A stretch of 64,000 bases of DNA from the NCBI RefSeq assembly GCF_034669705.1, contig NZ_JAXMOR010000020.1:1-64000 (forward strand). The letters run 5' to 3'. This document shows positions 39,531 to 50,342 of the stretch, in pieces (positions within the stretch are counted from its first letter, which is position 1; each line of letters opens with the position of its first letter). This stretch comes from Marinovum sp034669705 (GTDB taxonomy: Bacteria; Pseudomonadota; Alphaproteobacteria; Rhodobacterales; Rhodobacteraceae). Position numbers and translations under genes: made by a program. The notes beneath the pieces are model-generated. The model saw only the letters and a list, made by a program, of their open reading frames with translations. It was not told where the DNA came from and did no database searches.

Positions 39531-39570
39531 CGCCGGGGCCGTCTTCGGCAGGCGGAGCGTAGAACATCCG

Positions 39571-39597
39571 CCCCCGGGCCCGCCTGCGGCCCGGGGG
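39571..39597 (+). terminator. Candidate operon-end hairpin after katG
   Basis: Perfect 10-bp stem CCCCCGGGCC (39571-39580) with GGCCCGGGGG (39588-39597) and a 7-nt loop, 40 bp after the katG stop. It lacks a T-tract, so it may end or protect the transcript only partly. Confidence 0.45.
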
Positions 39598-39722
39598 GTC
39601 GACCCGCAGGACGCTCTGTCCTGCGGCCCTGAAAGACTTTGCCGGCGCGCGCGGCCTCTTGCCGACACGGCCCGCCGGACCCGTTCATAATAAGAGTTTA
39701 CGACCTTAAAGGTTTGGCATCG

Positions 39723-39738
39723 AGGTTAACGTTCTGCT
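39723..39738 (+). promoter_or_regulatory. Weak candidate sigma-54 promoter
   Basis: AGGTTAACGTTCTGCT keeps GG (39724-39725) and GC (39736-39737) at the exact sigma-54 spacing, but lacks CAC and has only part of TTGC. The predicted start near 39749 would leave just 15 nt before the GTG at 39764. Confidence 0.25.
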
Positions 39739-39763
39739 AACAATTGAACACGGGAGGAAGACA

Positions 39764-40255
39764 GTGGTTGATATTTTCTCGAAGCGCGAGGGACCGCGTC
39801 TAGAAGACGTCAAGGCACGCAGGGTCTTGCAGGAGAACGCCGGGACGATCCGCAAGCTCGCGGACCAGATCAGCAATGGCGGCTTCAGCAAGATGCAGGC
39901 CGATCAGGCAAGGCGCAGGGAGGCGCCCAAGCCTGACGGGTTGATCATTCACGATCTCAAGGCAAGGGTCTCGAGCGATGTGCCCGAACCCTACGTCAAG
40001 GTGAGCCTGAACAACCGCGTGGTTCTGGTCGACAGATCGACCGGGCGACAGTTGCAGATGCTGGGCGAGATCCGCGGCGGCTTTATGGCGAAGCGGTTCG
40101 TGCTGGCGACAGGGGCCAACGGGTTCCTTTCGCCGCTCGACGACGAGATGCACGCCACTCTGGCGGATCTCGATGGCGTAGAGATCACCGGCGATTTCAA
40201 TGATCGCGATCTGGCGGACCGGCTCGAGGAGCTGCTCGTGCCGCGCAGCGACTGA
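39764..40255 (+). CDS. Hypothetical protein between katG and the activator gene
   Basis: 163 residues from a GTG start with a good GGGAGGAAG ribosome site. No signal peptide. The N-terminal 60 residues are basic and helical; the rest is beta-rich (VKVSLNNRVVLVDRSTGRQL then FVLATGANGFLSP). No family recognised. It lies 68 bp before the sigma-54 activator gene on the same strand and may be co-transcribed with it, so a regulatory or sensing role is possible. Confidence 0.7.
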   Translation: MVDIFSKREGPRLEDVKARRVLQENAGTIRKLADQISNGGFSKMQADQARRREAPKPDGLIIHDLKARVSSDVPEPYVKVSLNNRVVLVDRSTGRQLQMLGEIRGGFMAKRFVLATGANGFLSPLDDEMHATLADLDGVEITGDFNDRDLADRLEELLVPRSD

Positions 40256-40323
40256 CCAACCCACAGCGTAGTTTTCCCGTAACCGACGAAGGACATGCAA
40301 CAAGGCCTGGCAGAGGGGCCGCG

Positions 40324-42321
<1,998 letters not shown>

Positions 42322-42479
42322 AGTTAAAGTGGAGGCTGGTCTATGACGTGAGGACCGGGCTGATGAGGGATGGTCGCGTGTGGGCTGAAACGCCCAGCCT
42401 TCCATCCGTGTTCTCTGGAAGCCGCCTGACACGCAATAGCGCCGCACGTGCCACCCTCTGTGCCCGAGACCGCATCGCC

Positions 42480-42510
42480 GCATCGCGGCACGACACCCGT
42501 GCCGCGATGC
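42480..42510. terminator. Perfect hairpin between convergent genes
   Basis: 12-bp arms GCATCGCGGCAC (42480-42491) and GTGCCGCGATGC (42499-42510) with a 7-nt loop, between the activator gene and the convergent zinc peptidase gene. No T-tract on either side; a two-way transcript end is likely. Confidence 0.5.
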
Positions 42511-42518
42511 AGCCGGTC

Positions 42519-43364
42519 TCACAGCCGCTCGGCGGAAAACGTGTCGCAGTCGGCCACTCTGCCGCTGTCGTAACCGCGTGCGAACCAGCTCGAGCGTTGC
42601 TCTGACGTGCCGTGGGTGAAGCTGTGCGGGTTCGGCACCCGTCCGGCGCGGCGTTGCAGATAGTCATCGCCGATTCGCCGCGCGGCATTGAGCGCCTCGT
42701 CGATGTCGCCGGGCTCGAGCATCCCTTGCACCGATTGCGCCCAGACCCCGGACAGGCAATCCGCCTGCAGCTCCAGCCGCACCGTCAGCGCATTGGCGTC
42801 GCGTTGGCTCGCGCTTTGGCGGGCCTGTTGCACCTGCCCCAGGATACCGAGCTCATTCTGCACGTGATGCGCCACCTCATGGGCAATCACATAAGCGGCG
42901 GCGAAATCGCCACCGGCGCCCAACTCGCGCGACAGCGTCGCAAAGAAGGCGGTGTCGAGATAGGCCTTCTCGTCGGCCGGGCAATAGAACGGCCCGGTGG
43001 CCCCGCTGGCCCCGCCGCAGGGCGACTGGGTGACGCCGGAATAGAGCACCAGCACCGGCGGCTCATAGGCCTGGCCGATCTGCTCTGGGAAGATGTCGGT
43101 CCAGACGTCTTCGGTGGTGGCAAGAACCTGCGCGGTGAATTGCGCGGCGCGCTCCTCCTCGGGCGAGATCTCGCGTGTGGCGCTGGATGGGCTTTGGGTC
43201 AGCCCGGTGCCCTGCAGCAGCGGCGTCACGTCGATGCCGGTGAAATAGCCGATCGCCAGCACCACCAGCAGCCCCACGCCGCCAATGCCGCCGGCCTTGG
43301 CACCACCCCCCCGGCGGCGGCGGTCCTCGATATTGCGGCTGACGCGGGTGCCTCTCAGGCGCAT
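42519..43364 (-). CDS. YpfJ-like neutral zinc metallopeptidase
   Basis: 281 residues of the putative neutral zinc metallopeptidase family. The N-terminus MRLRGTRVSRNIEDRRRRGGG is basic, followed by a transmembrane helix (GGVGLLVVLAIGYFTGI) and a zinc domain with HEVAHHVQ and downstream QADCLSGVWA. Conserved FYCPADEKAYLDTAFF is typical. The ATG at 43364 has a GAGGAG ribosome site; a longer open frame upstream is not supported. Confidence 0.9.
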   Translation of the reverse strand: MRLRGTRVSRNIEDRRRRGGGAKAGGIGGVGLLVVLAIGYFTGIDVTPLLQGTGLTQSPSSATREISPEEERAAQFTAQVLATTEDVWTDIFPEQIGQAYEPPVLVLYSGVTQSPCGGASGATGPFYCPADEKAYLDTAFFATLSRELGAGGDFAAAYVIAHEVAHHVQNELGILGQVQQARQSASQRDANALTVRLELQADCLSGVWAQSVQGMLEPGDIDEALNAARRIGDDYLQRRAGRVPNPHSFTHGTSEQRSSWFARGYDSGRVADCDTFSAERL

Positions 43365-43453
43365 GGGCTCTCTCCTCGCTGTGGCGGGTGCGCCGGGGAG
43401 GGCGGCGCAATCCGCCGGGTCAACGGCCGAACCCCGCCGGCGGTTCCCTGCAT

Positions 43454-43756
43454 TCAGCGTTTGCGCCGCCCGCCGGCGCTGCGTGCGTGGAACTCCGGCG
43501 GCCGCTTTGCCACCCAGCGCAGGAAGGCCGCCAGCCGCGGATGGGCACGCAGCGCCTCGGGGGTGCTGAAGTCCCGCGCCAGCTCGGCCTCGGTCAGGGT
43601 CGCATGAATTTCGTTGTGGCAGATCTGGTGCAGCCGCACCGTCGGGCCGCGCTTGCCGCCTTTGAGCCTCGGGATCAGGTGGTGCAGCGACTGTTTCGCA
43701 CCCGGCGGGATCGGGCGAAGACAGAGCGGGCAGATCGGGTCGGGCGTGTCGGTCAT
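43454..43756 (-). CDS. HNH-endonuclease-like small protein
   Basis: 100 residues. A CPLC zinc pair, then SLHHLIPRLKGGKRG with the HH of an HNH site, and HQICHNEIHA with the closing His, are all in place. Stand-alone HNH proteins of this kind are common in alphaproteobacteria; the target is unknown. It lies 89 bp upstream of the zinc peptidase gene on the same strand. Confidence 0.83.
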   Translation of the reverse strand: MTDTPDPICPLCLRPIPPGAKQSLHHLIPRLKGGKRGPTVRLHQICHNEIHATLTEAELARDFSTPEALRAHPRLAAFLRWVAKRPPEFHARSAGGRRKR

Positions 43757-43883
43757 CCTGCGACAACTCTAGCGCCCCGCGGCCGCGGAAACAGCCCCCG
43801 ACGCGCGCAAGGCGCAGGAAACGGATTGCCCCCTCCTCAAGGCCCTGTGATACCTGAGCCACAGACATGCGAGAGGCCGAGCC

Positions 43884-44351
43884 ATGACCTTCCGGATCCA
43901 TGCGATGGACTACGCCTGGTTCGCCCCGCTCTTCGAGCTGAGCGACGCGGCCCTGCTGGCGCAGCGCGCCCTCCGCCGGGTGGCCGATGCCAAGCCCGGA
44001 TACCCCTGCCGCGTCAGCCTGCAAGACGCTGAGGTGGGCGAGCGGCTGTTGCTGCTGAACTACCGCCATCTCGATGGCAACACGCCCTATGCGGCGACCC
44101 ATGCGATCTTTGTCCGCGAAGGCGCCGAACAGGCCCACCCGGCGCCCGGCGAGGTGCCGCCGGTGATGCGCCACCGCCTGCTGTCATTGCGCGGCTTCGA
44201 TGCCGGCCGGATGATGCTGCGCGCCGAGGTGACCGAAGGCGCCGGGCTGGCCAATGCGCTCGAGGCGATGTTCGACGACCGGGCTGTCGAGGTCGTCCAT
44301 ATCCACTATGCCGGCCCCGGCTGCTTTGCCGGTCGCGCCACGCGGGGATAG
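43884..44351 (+). CDS. DUF1203 family protein
   Basis: 155 residues matching DUF1203: MTFRIHAMDYAWFAPLFELSD at the start, PGYPCRVSLQDAEVGERLLLLNY in the middle and VVHIHYAGPGCFAGR at the end. A soluble protein of unknown function. Divergent from the HNH gene. Confidence 0.85.
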   Translation: MTFRIHAMDYAWFAPLFELSDAALLAQRALRRVADAKPGYPCRVSLQDAEVGERLLLLNYRHLDGNTPYAATHAIFVREGAEQAHPAPGEVPPVMRHRLLSLRGFDAGRMMLRAEVTEGAGLANALEAMFDDRAVEVVHIHYAGPGCFAGRATRG

Positions 44352-44452
44352 AACGCTCCGGCCTTGCCACCGGCGGCGGCGCGCGGCATCAGGGGCGCCA
44401 TGATCAGGGGGACGGACATGGTGAGCGATCTTGGACGCCGGAGCGCCGCGCC

Positions 44453-45643
44453 TTGAAGGTGCCGGCGCTGGTGATCGGCGGCGGCCCCGCCGGGCTGATG
44501 GCGGCCGAGCGGCTGGCGCAGGCGGGCCACCGGGTGCTGCTGGCCGAGCACAAGCCCTCGGTGGCGCGCAAGTTCCTGATGGCGGGGAAGTCCGGGCTCA
44601 ACCTGACCAAGTCCGAGGATTTCGAGACCTTCCTTGCGGCCTTTGGCGACCGCGCCGCCGCCCTGCGCCCGATGCTCGCGGCATGGGGCCCGGATGCGGC
44701 GCAGCGCTGGGCCGAGGCGCTGGGCCAGCCGCTCTTTACCGGCCCCAGCGGGCGGGTCTTTCCGCGCGCGATGAAGGCCTCGCCGCTGCTGCGCGCCTGG
44801 CTGGCGCAGCTCGACGGTGAGGGCGTCAGCCGCCGCACCCGCTGGCGCTGGCAGGGCTGGGACGGGGTGGCGGCGGTTTTCGACACCCCCGAGGGCCGCC
44901 AGCGGATCGACGCCGGGGTCACGGTGCTGGCACTGGGCGGTGCGAGCTGGGCGCGGCTCGGCTCGGACGGCGACTGGGCCGATCTCCTACGTGCCCGGGG
45001 GGTGGCGCTGGCACCGTTCAAGCCGGCCAACATGGGGCTTCGCGTCGCCTGGTCGGACCATATGACCGCGCGCTTCGGCCAGCCGGTCAAGGGCGTCGCC
45101 TGGCAGGCCGGCGGCACCACCAGCCGCGGCGAGGCGGTGATCTCGGAGCGCGGTCTCGAGGGCGGCGGCATCTACGCGATCTCGGCCGCGGTGCGCGACG
45201 GCGCGCCACTGACCGTCGATCTCGCCCCCGACAGCCCGGAGGCGGCGCTCGCCCGGCGACTTGGCAAACCGCGCGGCAAGATGTCGGCGGCGAACTTCCG
45301 GCGCAAGCAGGCCCGTCTCGACCCGGTGCAGCAGGCGCTGCTGTTGGAGTTCGGCCAGCCGCTGGCACAAGATCCGCGGGCGCTGGCCCGGCTGATCAAG
45401 CGGCTGCCGATCCGCCACGCCGGCCCGCGGCCCATCGACGAGGCGATCTCCACTGCCGGCGGCGTCAGCTTCGCGGCCCTGACCCCGGGGCTCGAGCTCA
45501 TCGCCCGCCCCGGCACCTTCGTCGCCGGCGAGATGCTCGACTGGGAGGCCCCCACCGGCGGCTACCTGCTGACCGCCTGCCTCGCCACCGGCGCCTGGGC
45601 GGGGGCGCAGGCCGCGGCTTGCCTCGGCCCGCGCCCTGTGTAA
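44453..45643 (+). CDS. HI0933-like FAD-dependent oxidoreductase (TIGR03862 type)
   Basis: 396 residues. FAD motif LVIGGGPAGLMAAERLAQ, then the KFLMAGKSGLNLTKSE block, ALGGASWARLGSDGDW, and a C-terminal GGVSFAAL with FVAGEMLDWEAPTGGYLLTA. These flavoproteins are probably reductases of unknown substrate. The likely start is TTG at 44453 with GGAG 9 bases upstream; GTG at 44459 is also possible. It precedes the MFS gene by 27 bp. Confidence 0.88.
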   Translation: MKVPALVIGGGPAGLMAAERLAQAGHRVLLAEHKPSVARKFLMAGKSGLNLTKSEDFETFLAAFGDRAAALRPMLAAWGPDAAQRWAEALGQPLFTGPSGRVFPRAMKASPLLRAWLAQLDGEGVSRRTRWRWQGWDGVAAVFDTPEGRQRIDAGVTVLALGGASWARLGSDGDWADLLRARGVALAPFKPANMGLRVAWSDHMTARFGQPVKGVAWQAGGTTSRGEAVISERGLEGGGIYAISAAVRDGAPLTVDLAPDSPEAALARRLGKPRGKMSAANFRRKQARLDPVQQALLLEFGQPLAQDPRALARLIKRLPIRHAGPRPIDEAISTAGGVSFAALTPGLELIARPGTFVAGEMLDWEAPTGGYLLTACLATGAWAGAQAAACLGPRPV

Positions 45644-45670
45644 TCCAGTCCGGGTTTCCAGGGAGGTCAC

Positions 45671-46825
45671 ATGAACGCCGGTCTGATCCTGCTGACGCTG
45701 GGCTATGTGTTCAGCCAGTTCTTTCGCTCGTTCCTCGCCGTGCTGGCCGAGGTGCTCGAGCGTGACATCGGCGCCCGCCCCGATGATCTCGCCACCGCGT
45801 CCGGCACCTGGTTTCTGGTCTTCGCGCTGATGCAGATCCCCGTGGGCGCGGCGCTCGACCGGATCGGGCCACGGCGCACCGCGGCGGTGCTCTTCGCCCT
45901 CGGCGGGGCAGGGGGCGCTGCGGCCTTCGCCCTGGCGCAGAGCCCGCTGCATGTGACCTTGGCCATGGGGCTGATCGGGCTGGGCTGTTCGCCGGTGCTG
46001 ATGGCCTCCTACTACATCTTCGCACGCACCTGTCGGCCGGCGATCTTTGCCTCTCTGGCGGCCACGGTGCTGGGCATCGGCACCCTCGGCAACCTCGCCG
46101 GCACCCTGCCGCTGACCCTGCTGGTCGAGGCGACCGGCTGGCGCGAGACCCTCTGGACCCTGGCGGCGGCCGCTCTGGCCATCGCCCTGGGGCTCGCCGT
46201 CCTGGTGCGCGATCCGCCCCGGGCCGAGACCGGCCAGCGCGGTTCGGTGCTCGACCTGCTGCGCATTCCGGCGCTCTGGCTGATCTTTCCGATGATGTTC
46301 GTCAACTACGCGGCCTCGGGCGGGCTGCGCGCGGTCTGGATCGGGCCCTACCTGCGCGACGTCCACGGGCTGACGCCCAACCCGGTGGGGCTGGCCACCC
46401 TGGTGATGGGCGTGGCGATGATCGCCGGCACCTTCGCCTACGGCCCGCTCGACCGCTGGCTGGGCAGCCGCAAATGGGTGGTCCTGCCGGGCAATGCGCT
46501 GGTGGTGCTGGGTTGTGCCGCGCTCTGGCTCTGGCCGGCGCCGGGGCTCTGGGGCGCCATCGCGCTGTTCTGCCTGATCGGTTTCTTCGGCATGACCTTC
46601 CCGCTGATCCTGGCCCACGGCCGCAGCTACGCCCCCGATCACCTGGTCGGCCGCGGCGTCACCCTGATGAACCTCTTCGGCATCGCCGGCGTCGGCATCT
46701 TCCAGGTCATCACCGGCCGGCTGCACGAAACCACCGCCAGCTACGCCCCGGTCTTCGCCATCTTCGCGGTCATCACCCTCGCCGGGATGATCCCCTACCT
46801 GTTCAGCCGCGACCGTCTCGACTGA
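45671..46825 (+). CDS. MFS transporter
   Basis: 384 residues with about 12 hydrophobic segments. The MFS motif between helices 2 and 3 appears as GAALDRIGPRRTAAVLF. The family feature is clear but the substrate is not. It lies immediately behind the flavoprotein gene and may be co-transcribed. It ends 8 bp before copy 3 of the terminator-type repeat. Confidence 0.88.
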   Translation: MNAGLILLTLGYVFSQFFRSFLAVLAEVLERDIGARPDDLATASGTWFLVFALMQIPVGAALDRIGPRRTAAVLFALGGAGGAAAFALAQSPLHVTLAMGLIGLGCSPVLMASYYIFARTCRPAIFASLAATVLGIGTLGNLAGTLPLTLLVEATGWRETLWTLAAAALAIALGLAVLVRDPPRAETGQRGSVLDLLRIPALWLIFPMMFVNYAASGGLRAVWIGPYLRDVHGLTPNPVGLATLVMGVAMIAGTFAYGPLDRWLGSRKWVVLPGNALVVLGCAALWLWPAPGLWGAIALFCLIGFFGMTFPLILAHGRSYAPDHLVGRGVTLMNLFGIAGVGIFQVITGRLHETTASYAPVFAIFAVITLAGMIPYLFSRDRLD

Positions 46826-46833
46826 TCCCCCTG

Positions 46834-46891
46834 CTTCTTCTGTTCAAAAATACCCTCGGGGGGCGGCCGCAGGCCGGGGGGCAGAGCCCCC
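46834..46891 (-). repeat. Terminator-type repeat, copy 3
   Basis: Same element as at 4968, 8003 and 53612, in minus orientation. Here it lies between two plus-strand genes, MFS and asd, so its T-tract does not face a gene that would need terminating, unlike the other three copies. It therefore looks like a mobile or REP-type insertion rather than a purpose-built terminator. Confidence 0.65.
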
Positions 46892-46994
46892 GTCGCGCCG
46901 CCGGCCACGGGCGCGCCGGCGAATCCGCTTTAACAACCGGCCGCAACCCTGTATCAGGCGCCCCATTCAAACCGAGACGAAGGAAAAGGAACCG

Positions 46995-48017
46995 ATGGGT
47001 TATCGTATCGTCGTCGCAGGCGCCACCGGCAACGTGGGCCGCGAAATGCTCAACATCCTCGCCGAACGGGGCTTCCCCGTCGACGAGATCGCAGTGCTGG
47101 CCTCGCGCCGGTCGCTCGGCACCGAGGTGAGCTTTGGCGACAAGACGCTCAAGACCAAGGACATCGAGGGCTTCGACTTCGCTGGCTGGGACATGGCGCT
47201 GTTTGCCATCGGCTCCGAGGCCACCAAGAAATATGCCCCGATCGCGGCGGCAGCGGGCTGCGTGGTGATCGACAACTCCTCGCTCTACCGCTACGACCCG
47301 GACGTGCCGCTGATCGTGCCCGAGGTGAACCCAGAGGCGATCGAGGGCTATTCCAAGAAGAACATCATCGCCAACCCCAACTGCTCGACCGCGCAGATGG
47401 TGGTGGCGCTGAAGCCGCTGCATGACCGCGCCCGGATCAAGCGCGTCGTGGTCTCGACCTACCAGTCGGTCTCGGGCTCGGGCAAGGAGGCCATCGACGA
47501 GCTCTGGAACCAGACCAAGGCGGTCTACAACCCGACCGACAACTACGAGCGCAAGGTCTATCCCAAGCAGATTGCCTTCAACGTCATTCCGCATATCGAC
47601 GTCTTCCTCGACGACGGCTCGACCAAGGAAGAGTGGAAGATGGTCGCCGAGACCAAGAAGATCATCGATCCGGCGATCAAGCTCACCGCGACCTGCGTGC
47701 GGGTGCCGGTCTTTGTCGGCCACTCCGAGGCGATCAACATCGAGTTCGAGGAATTCGTCGACGAGGACGAGGCACGCGACATCCTGCGCGAGGCGCCCGG
47801 CATCATGGTGATCGACAAGCGCGAGGACGGCGGCTATGTCACGCCGGTCGAATGCGTCGGCGATTTCGCCACCTTCATCAGCCGCATCCGCCAGGACAGC
47901 ACGATCGAGAACGGTCTGAACCTGTGGTGCGTGTCCGACAACCTGCGCAAGGGCGCGGCGCTCAACGCGGTGCAGATCGCCGAGACGCTGGGCAACCGGG
48001 TGCTGAAGAAAGGCTGA
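46995..48017 (+). CDS. asd: Aspartate-semialdehyde dehydrogenase
   Basis: 340 residues, making aspartate semialdehyde for lysine, threonine, methionine and diaminopimelate. N-terminal VVAGATGNVGREML is the NADP-binding motif, and the active-site Cys130 is in NPNCSTAQM. Length matches the family. An intrinsic terminator follows. Confidence 0.96.
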   Translation: MGYRIVVAGATGNVGREMLNILAERGFPVDEIAVLASRRSLGTEVSFGDKTLKTKDIEGFDFAGWDMALFAIGSEATKKYAPIAAAAGCVVIDNSSLYRYDPDVPLIVPEVNPEAIEGYSKKNIIANPNCSTAQMVVALKPLHDRARIKRVVVSTYQSVSGSGKEAIDELWNQTKAVYNPTDNYERKVYPKQIAFNVIPHIDVFLDDGSTKEEWKMVAETKKIIDPAIKLTATCVRVPVFVGHSEAINIEFEEFVDEDEARDILREAPGIMVIDKREDGGYVTPVECVGDFATFISRIRQDSTIENGLNLWCVSDNLRKGAALNAVQIAETLGNRVLKKG

Positions 48018-48043
48018 TCTCCACCGGGAGAGTCCGAGACAGA

Positions 48044-48066
48044 GGGCCGCCACGTGCGGCCCTTTT
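48044..48066 (+). terminator. Intrinsic terminator of asd
   Basis: Stem GGGCCGC/GCGGCCC around CACGT (48044-48062) followed directly by TTTT, 27 bp after the asd stop. Confidence 0.8.
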
Positions 48067-48071
48067 GCATG

Positions 48072-48530
48072 TCAGAAGGGCTCGATCACATCGTCCCGCC
48101 TGCCAAGGTGCCGGGCCACCAGGTGGCGGTGGGCATGGCCGGGGAAGGGCGCATCGAACCGCCGCATCAGGCTGGCATAGCTGTGGCCCAGTTCGGAGGC
48201 CTTGCAGAGCCGCCGGCCCTCCGGCCAGTCGTGCAGCGCCAGCCCGCCGCCGGCCTCGCGCAGGGCAAAGCCCTTGGCCCGCAGCCGGGCCTGCAGATTG
48301 CCCCAGTCCCGCGCCTGGCCGAGATCGGCGGCGAGGAGCGCCCGCAAGGGCGCGAGGAGCCGCTCCTCCGTCCTGACGGACGTCTTCGCCGGGGCGCTGG
48401 CCCGGCGCAGCTCTGCCGCCAGTACATCGCGGACCACCTGACCGAGGCTCACGTCGCGCCGCGCCGAAAGCTGCTCCGCCGCCCGCAGCATCGGCGCCGG
48501 CAAAGAAAGGGTGAGGCGTTGCATCGTCAT
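48072..48530 (-). CDS. Ribbon-helix-helix-like protein with a small conserved C-terminal domain
   Basis: 152 residues from ATG 48530. The N-terminal 45 residues (QRLTLSLPAPMLRAAEQLS then SLGQVVRDVLAAELRR) look like a ribbon-helix-helix DNA-binding fold. The C-terminal part, LRAKGFALREAGGGLALHDW then GRRLCKASELGHSYASLMRRF, resembles the protein encoded divergently at 48701. Function unknown; possibly a regulator of that neighbour. It converges on the asd terminator. Confidence 0.65.
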   Translation of the reverse strand: MTMQRLTLSLPAPMLRAAEQLSARRDVSLGQVVRDVLAAELRRASAPAKTSVRTEERLLAPLRALLAADLGQARDWGNLQARLRAKGFALREAGGGLALHDWPEGRRLCKASELGHSYASLMRRFDAPFPGHAHRHLVARHLGRRDDVIEPF

Positions 48531-48700
48531 GGCGGACAACTTGCACAATACCGGTAAACCGCCGGTTAACGCTCCGTTTCTTCACGCAATATTCACCACG
48601 GGGAAACAATCTGTTGCTTTAGGTCAGCTTTCCGCAATACTTGAAAACATTCGACACGGTGTTGCCACAATCGAAGACCACCCTAGGTGCGTAGGAGGTT

Positions 48701-49060
48701 ATGAGTATGGTACAACACATTGAAATCCCCGCCGAGGCCGGTCCGTCACAGATCCGCTGGCGGGGTCCGGAAAGCAGCAATCGGCTTGATTGCGAAACCG
48801 GTGTTCTGCTCCGCGCGACACTCTCGCCGGTATTCCAACAGGCAACTAGCTGGACCGCCCTGCGGCGCAAGCTGGCGCGCAAGGGCTTCGGCCTCGGCTT
48901 TCATCAGGGCCGGCTGGTCCTGACCGACCGGCAAAGCGGCGAGCGGATCTGCTCCTGCAAGTATCTCGGTCACCCGCTGCGCGCGCTGAGCGACCGGCTG
49001 GGCCGTGCCAAGGTGCTGGCCTCGACCGATGGACGGGGCCGCGGCACCCTGCTCGCCTGA
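48701..49060 (+). CDS. Small protein sharing the LARKGFGL domain with its neighbour
   Basis: 119 residues from ATG 48701 with a TAGGAGG ribosome site. The segment LRRKLARKGFGLGFHQGRL then LTDRQSGERICSCKYLGHPL lines up with the C-terminal domain of the protein encoded divergently at 48072-48530. No signal peptide or enzyme motif. The 170-bp gap between the two genes is AT-richer than its surroundings and probably holds both promoters. Confidence 0.65.
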   Translation: MSMVQHIEIPAEAGPSQIRWRGPESSNRLDCETGVLLRATLSPVFQQATSWTALRRKLARKGFGLGFHQGRLVLTDRQSGERICSCKYLGHPLRALSDRLGRAKVLASTDGRGRGTLLA

Positions 49061-49076
49061 GCCCCGCCCGACAGGG

Positions 49077-49730
49077 TCAGCCCACCGGCCGGAACTGGTC
49101 TGAGGCGGGGTTGTATTCCTCGAGCGCGCCTTCGCCGATGCCGGTCCAGAGCCCGTGCAGCGACAGCTCGCCGCTCCTGACCCGCTCTTCGATGAACGGG
49201 AAGGTCATCAGGTTCTCGAGCGAGATCACCACCGACCGCTTCTCGAGCGCGCGGGCCTGGTCTTCGCCCTCGGGCGCATCCTTGACCGTCTCATAGCCCG
49301 GCCGCAGGATGTCCATCCAGCGCCCGACAAAGGAATTGGGCTTGTCGAGCTCCGGCGCCCGGCCGTTGCACATGTCGATGCAGCCCTGCACCCCGCCACA
49401 TTGCGAATGCCCGAGCACGATGAGATGCGCCACCTTGAGCGCGGTGACGGCATATTCCACCGCCGCGGAGGTGCCGTGGTGATCGCCGTCGGGCGCGTAG
49501 GGCGGCACCAGGTTGGCGATGTTGCGGTGGATGAAGAACTCTCCGGTATCGGCCCCGAAGATCGAGGTCACGTGCACCCGGCTGTCACAGCAGGAAATCA
49601 CCATCGCGCGGGGCCGCTGCCCCTCGGTGGCAAGCCGGCGGTACCAGGCGGCGTTTTCGGCGTAATCGGTGGCCTTCCATCCCTGATAGCGTTGCACCAG
49701 ATATTTCGGCAGGCTCTTGGCATGTTCCAT
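49077..49730 (-). CDS. Beta-class carbonic anhydrase
   Basis: 217 residues, interconverting CO2 and bicarbonate. Zinc ligands are Cys48 (in CCDSRV, with Asp49 and Arg51 as the dyad), His108 and Cys111 (HSQCGGV). ATG 49730 has a GGAGAC ribosome site 8 bases upstream; an in-frame start 12 codons earlier is less likely. Confidence 0.93.
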   Translation of the reverse strand: MEHAKSLPKYLVQRYQGWKATDYAENAAWYRRLATEGQRPRAMVISCCDSRVHVTSIFGADTGEFFIHRNIANLVPPYAPDGDHHGTSAAVEYAVTALKVAHLIVLGHSQCGGVQGCIDMCNGRAPELDKPNSFVGRWMDILRPGYETVKDAPEGEDQARALEKRSVVISLENLMTFPFIEERVRSGELSLHGLWTGIGEGALEEYNPASDQFRPVG

Positions 49731-49879
49731 GGGCAGTCTCCGGTCTTCGATCTGCGCAAGGGTCATACGCCGGAACTGCCGAGAATTCGAGCGAAATCAT
49801 CGATCGACCTCAAGGTTTTGCAAACCCTTTGGCCTCATGTTGGCCACAGCCGTGGGGGCGTGGAACAAAGGTGGGAACC

Positions 49880-50260
49880 GTGGAACAGATCAGAATGCTT
49901 GCTTACGAAGAAGGTGTCAGGCTCGACCAGCAAAGGATCGAGGACCTCTATCACCGCATGGGCGATGCCGGGGCCGAGGACGTGGTCTGCCGTGCGCTCG
50001 AGGAAATTGCCGTGCGGCTGTCCTATGCCAACAAGCTGCACAAGCGCGGTGACCTGGCCGAGATGCGCAAATGCCTGCGCTCGCTGGCCAAGATCGCCGA
50101 TCAGATCGGCATGGTGGCGCTCTCGGCGGTGGCGCGCGACGTCTGCGCCTGCATCGACCAGAACGATGCCGTGGCGACGGCGGCCACCCTGTCGCGCCTG
50201 GCCCGCACCGGCGAGGGTTCGCTGACCGCGATCTGGGACCTGCAGGAATTCATGGTCTAG
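49880..50260 (+). CDS. Hpt-like helical protein lacking the phosphorylatable His
   Basis: 126 residues from GTG 49880 with GGTGGGA upstream. The predicted helices and the segment EMRKCLRSLAKIADQIGMVALSA resemble the Hpt fold, where AHxLKGxAxxLG is normal; here His is replaced by Arg and the KG by AK, so phosphotransfer is unlikely. It may bind a response regulator without passing phosphate. Assignment to Hpt is tentative. Confidence 0.62.
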   Translation: MEQIRMLAYEEGVRLDQQRIEDLYHRMGDAGAEDVVCRALEEIAVRLSYANKLHKRGDLAEMRKCLRSLAKIADQIGMVALSAVARDVCACIDQNDAVATAATLSRLARTGEGSLTAIWDLQEFMV

Positions 50261-50342
50261 GCGGCACACCCCGCGCCTCTGCCCTTGCAGGTGCGCGCCG
50301 GACGGCTAGGCTGCGGCGAAACCCATTCGCCGGAGACTATCC

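Noticed and set aside
40308..40322. TGGCAGAGGGGCCGC as a sigma-54 promoter for the activator gene
   Set aside because: Spacing is right but the -12 lacks TT, and it ends one base before the start codon at 40324, overlapping the ribosome site.
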